Assembly (NCBI GenBank): GCA_905205855.1
Contig: CAJLFL010000081.1
Span: 1-8,100, forward strand
Direction of reading: 5' to 3'
Source: an uncultured Eubacteriales bacterium
GTDB lineage: Bacteria > Bacillota > Clostridia > Monoglobales > Monoglobaceae
Length of the DNA stretch: 8,100 nucleotides
Shown here: positions 6,157 to 8,100 of the stretch, one piece after another
How positions within the stretch are numbered: position 1 is the first letter of the stretch
Layout of the letters: each line of letters starts with the position of its first letter
Position numbers and translations under genes: made by a program
The notes under the pieces: model-generated
What the model saw: the letters and a program-made list of their open reading frames with translations, nothing else
The model's database searches: none
What the model was told of the DNA's origin: nothing

Positions 6157-7920
6157 ATGAAAGTTATTTACTGCGATGGTTCAATAGGCGAGGCGGCAGA
6201 GTCGGAAGAACTTGAAATCATAAGACATACCGCGGCACATATTATGGCACAGGCGGTAAAAAGATTGTTTCCGCAGGCAAAGTTTGCGTTTGGTCCGGCA
6301 ACTGAAAATGGATTTTATTATGATGTTGATTTAGGCGAAAGCAAGCTTGCTGACAGCGATTTGGAAAACATAGAAAACGAGATGAAAAAGATTAAAAAAG
6401 AAAATCTTAAAATCACGCCCTATGTTCTTACAAAGGATGAAGCTATAAAGTTTATGGAAAGCAAAGGCGAAACTTATAAGGTTCAGCATATACATGATTT
6501 GACGGATGTTGATACAATAAGTTTTTATGAACAAGGTGAATATACCGATATGTGTCGAGGTCCGCACCTTTGTTATACAAAAGAGTTGAAGGCATTTAAG
6601 ATTATGAGCGTTTCGGGCGCATATTTTAAGAATGACAGAAATAATAAAATGCTGACAAGGATAAATGGTACTGCTTTTAAGACAAAGGAAGAACTTGAAA
6701 ATTATCTTGTTATGCTTGAAGAAGCTGAAAAACGCGATCACAGAAAAATCGGCAGAGAAATGGGACTTTTCCAAATGAATGAAGAAGCTCCCGGATTTCC
6801 GTTCTTTTTGCCAAACGGTATGAAGCTGCGTAATGCTCTTATTGATTATTGGCGTGATATACACACGCGCGACGGATATGTTGAAGTTTCGACACCGATG
6901 ATAATGAACAGACATCTTTGGGAAACAAGCGGACATTGGGATCATTATAAGGATAATATGTACTCGACAATGATTGATGATGATGTCTATTGTATAAAGC
7001 CTATGAACTGTCCGGGCGGGGTTCTTGTTTACAAAAATGAACCGCATAGCTACAGAGAGCTTCCGATGCGTATAGGTGAGCTTGGTCTTGTCCACAGACA
7101 TGAACTCAGAGGTGCTCTGCACGGATTATTCAGAGTTCGCTGTTTTACTCAGGATGATGCACATATATTTATGCGCAGAGAACAGATAACCGATGAAATT
7201 ATCGGAGTTGTAAATCTGATAAATGAGGTTTATACCAAATTTGGATTTAAGTATTTTATTGAATTATCAACACGTCCCGAAGACAGCATGGGAAGTGACG
7301 AGGATTGGGAGGCTGCAACAAACGGTCTTATAAATGCACTTAATATACTCGGCTTGCCGTATACTATAAACGAGGGTGACGGCGCTTTTTACGGACCTAA
7401 AATAGACTTCCATCTCCAGGATTCTCTTGGCAGAACATGGCAGTGCGGTACGATTCAGCTTGACTTCCAGATGCCGCTTAACTTTAATCTTGAGTATAAA
7501 GATGAAAATGATGAAAAGCAAAGACCGATTATGATTCATCGTGTATGTTTTGGCTCGATAGAGAGATTTATAGGAATTTTAACGGAGCATTATGCAGGTA
7601 AATTCCCGGTATGGCTTGCTCCGATACAGGCAAAGGTTCTGCTTGTATCCGAAAAGTTTAAAGAATACGGAAACAAGGTATATGAAGAACTTAAAAAAGC
7701 AAAAATACGCTGTGCTCTGGATGACAGAAATGAAAAGGTAGGTTATTTAATACGTCAGGCGCAAGTAGTTGAGAGAGTTCCGTATATGCTTGTAATCGGT
7801 CAAAGAGAGATGGAAAATGAGGCTGTATCCGTAAGATGCAGAGATACGGGTGAAACCACAACAATGAGTTTGCAAGAATTTGTGGATAAAATCAAAAAAG
7901 AAAACTCGGACAGAGTATAA
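6157..7920 (+). CDS. thrS: Threonyl-tRNA synthetase lacking most of the TGS domain
   Basis: This cytoplasmic class II enzyme charges tRNA-Thr with threonine using ATP. It has 587 residues, against about 640 for the usual enzyme. Residues about 20-190 are the editing domain, with H24 and H28 (HTAAH) and C133 and H137 (DMCRGPH), equivalent to E. coli H73, H77, C182 and H186. Residues about 195-480 are the catalytic core. The zinc ligands are C285 (MNCPGG), H336 (DDAHIF) and H461 (MIHRV); motif 2 holds R314, and motif 3 is GSIERFIGILTEH. Residues about 485-587 are the anticodon-binding domain. All key residues are present, so the enzyme should be active and able to edit. The shortening is at the N-terminus, where MKVIYCDGS resembles the first TGS strand but is followed almost at once by the editing domain. 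ATG 6157 is chosen because AGGAG (6145-6149) lies 7 nt upstream. A strong promoter precedes the gene and a terminator follows it, so it can be transcribed alone. Confidence 0.97.
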   Translation: MKVIYCDGSIGEAAESEELEIIRHTAAHIMAQAVKRLFPQAKFAFGPATENGFYYDVDLGESKLADSDLENIENEMKKIKKENLKITPYVLTKDEAIKFMESKGETYKVQHIHDLTDVDTISFYEQGEYTDMCRGPHLCYTKELKAFKIMSVSGAYFKNDRNNKMLTRINGTAFKTKEELENYLVMLEEAEKRDHRKIGREMGLFQMNEEAPGFPFFLPNGMKLRNALIDYWRDIHTRDGYVEVSTPMIMNRHLWETSGHWDHYKDNMYSTMIDDDVYCIKPMNCPGGVLVYKNEPHSYRELPMRIGELGLVHRHELRGALHGLFRVRCFTQDDAHIFMRREQITDEIIGVVNLINEVYTKFGFKYFIELSTRPEDSMGSDEDWEAATNGLINALNILGLPYTINEGDGAFYGPKIDFHLQDSLGRTWQCGTIQLDFQMPLNFNLEYKDENDEKQRPIMIHRVCFGSIERFIGILTEHYAGKFPVWLAPIQAKVLLVSEKFKEYGNKVYEELKKAKIRCALDDRNEKVGYLIRQAQVVERVPYMLVIGQREMENEAVSVRCRDTGETTTMSLQEFVDKIKKENSDRV

Positions 7921-7926
7921 TAATAT

Positions 7927-7956
7927 AAAACCCGCGGTTTGCCGCGGGTTTTGTGT
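7927..7956 (+). terminator. Rho-independent terminator after thrS
   Basis: A perfect 7-bp GC stem, CCCGCGG (7931-7937) with CCGCGGG (7942-7948), closes a TTTG loop. It is extended by AAAA (7927-7930) pairing with TTTT (7949-7952), and a T-rich tail follows. It begins 6 nt after the thrS stop codon. The flanking A and T runs mean it can also act on minus-strand transcription arriving from the right, so it may be bidirectional. Confidence 0.95.
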
Positions 7957-8079
7957 TTATAAAATTATGCAAATCAAGCCGCCGCTGCCTTCGTTAATTA
8001 TTTTTTGCAGCGTTTCCTGAAGCTTCATTTGAGCATCGTCCGGCATACGGTAAAGCTTGTTATGGAGTCCCTCATTCAC
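7957..8079 (-). pseudogene. Minus-strand C-terminal coding remnant or small ORF, unrecognised
   Basis: Read on the minus strand, 8079 to 7957 encodes 40 residues beginning at a possible GTG and ending in TAA. The content looks like real protein: LHNKLYRMPDD, then an amphipathic helix MKLQETLQKIINEG, then GSGGLICIIL. There is no good ribosome binding site in front of the GTG, and a TAA stop (8083-8085) lies two codons upstream in the same frame. The adjacent frame from the window edge reads ENYVTNL and would join smoothly (ENYVTNLVNEG) if one base were added near 8080-8083. This may therefore be the end of a longer convergent gene broken by a frameshift or a sequencing error. I do not recognise the family. 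The gene ends next to the thrS terminator, which could serve both. Confidence 0.35.
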
Positions 8080-8100
8080 AAGTTAGTGACGTAATTTTCC

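Noticed and set aside
6331..7122. Long open frame of 263 codons on the minus strand inside thrS
   Set aside because: It lies wholly antisense to a highly conserved enzyme gene. Its translation is low-complexity, rich in Phe, Ile, Cys and His, with no recognisable domain. It is a shadow of thrS codon use.
1..8100. CRISPR arrays, tRNA or rRNA genes, insertion sequences
   Set aside because: No regularly spaced direct repeats, no tRNA cloverleaf, no transposase and no flanking terminal repeats were seen by eye.

Overview
The window suggests a low-GC Gram-positive anaerobe of the Clostridia type. The DNA is AT-rich, the ribosome binding sites are strong AGGAGG-like sequences, and the promoters have consensus sigma-A spacing. 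The threonyl-tRNA synthetase lacks most of its N-terminal TGS domain, and the secreted protein carries GLUG-type beta-helix repeats. I cannot name the species.

Layout: (1) 1-153 is a non-coding leader with a sigma-A-like promoter (TTGCAT, 17 bp, TATAAT) and two short palindromes upstream of it. (2) 154-2604 (+) encodes an 816-residue MMPL/RND-superfamily membrane transporter with both Asp-Tyr proton-relay motifs and an unusual C-terminal tail of regular four-residue repeats. (3) 2576-6082 (+) overlaps it by 29 nt and encodes a 1168-residue membrane-anchored extracellular protein. Its order is signal peptide, GLUG beta-helix repeats, a coiled-coil block of about 425 residues, more GLUG repeats, a region resembling a Listeria-Bacteroides repeat, and a C-terminal membrane helix with a Lys/Arg tail. 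(4) 6083-6156 is an intergenic region with a near-consensus promoter (TTGACA, 17 bp, TAAAAT). (5) 6157-7920 (+) is thrS, followed by a textbook Rho-independent terminator at 7927-7956. (6) 7957-8100 carries, on the minus strand, a short coding-looking stretch that appears to be broken by a frameshift close to the window edge.

The first two genes look like one translationally coupled unit: an RND-type exporter or lipid transporter and a large surface partner whose coiled coil projects from a beta-helix. This pair is the best candidate here for a poorly described system. MMPL proteins of other lineages carry coiled-coil or periplasmic extensions as part of their own chain, and here such parts may be supplied by a separate anchored protein. 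The link is inferred from gene overlap and topology, and neither substrate nor function can be read from the sequence. thrS is a housekeeping gene with its own promoter and is probably unrelated in function.
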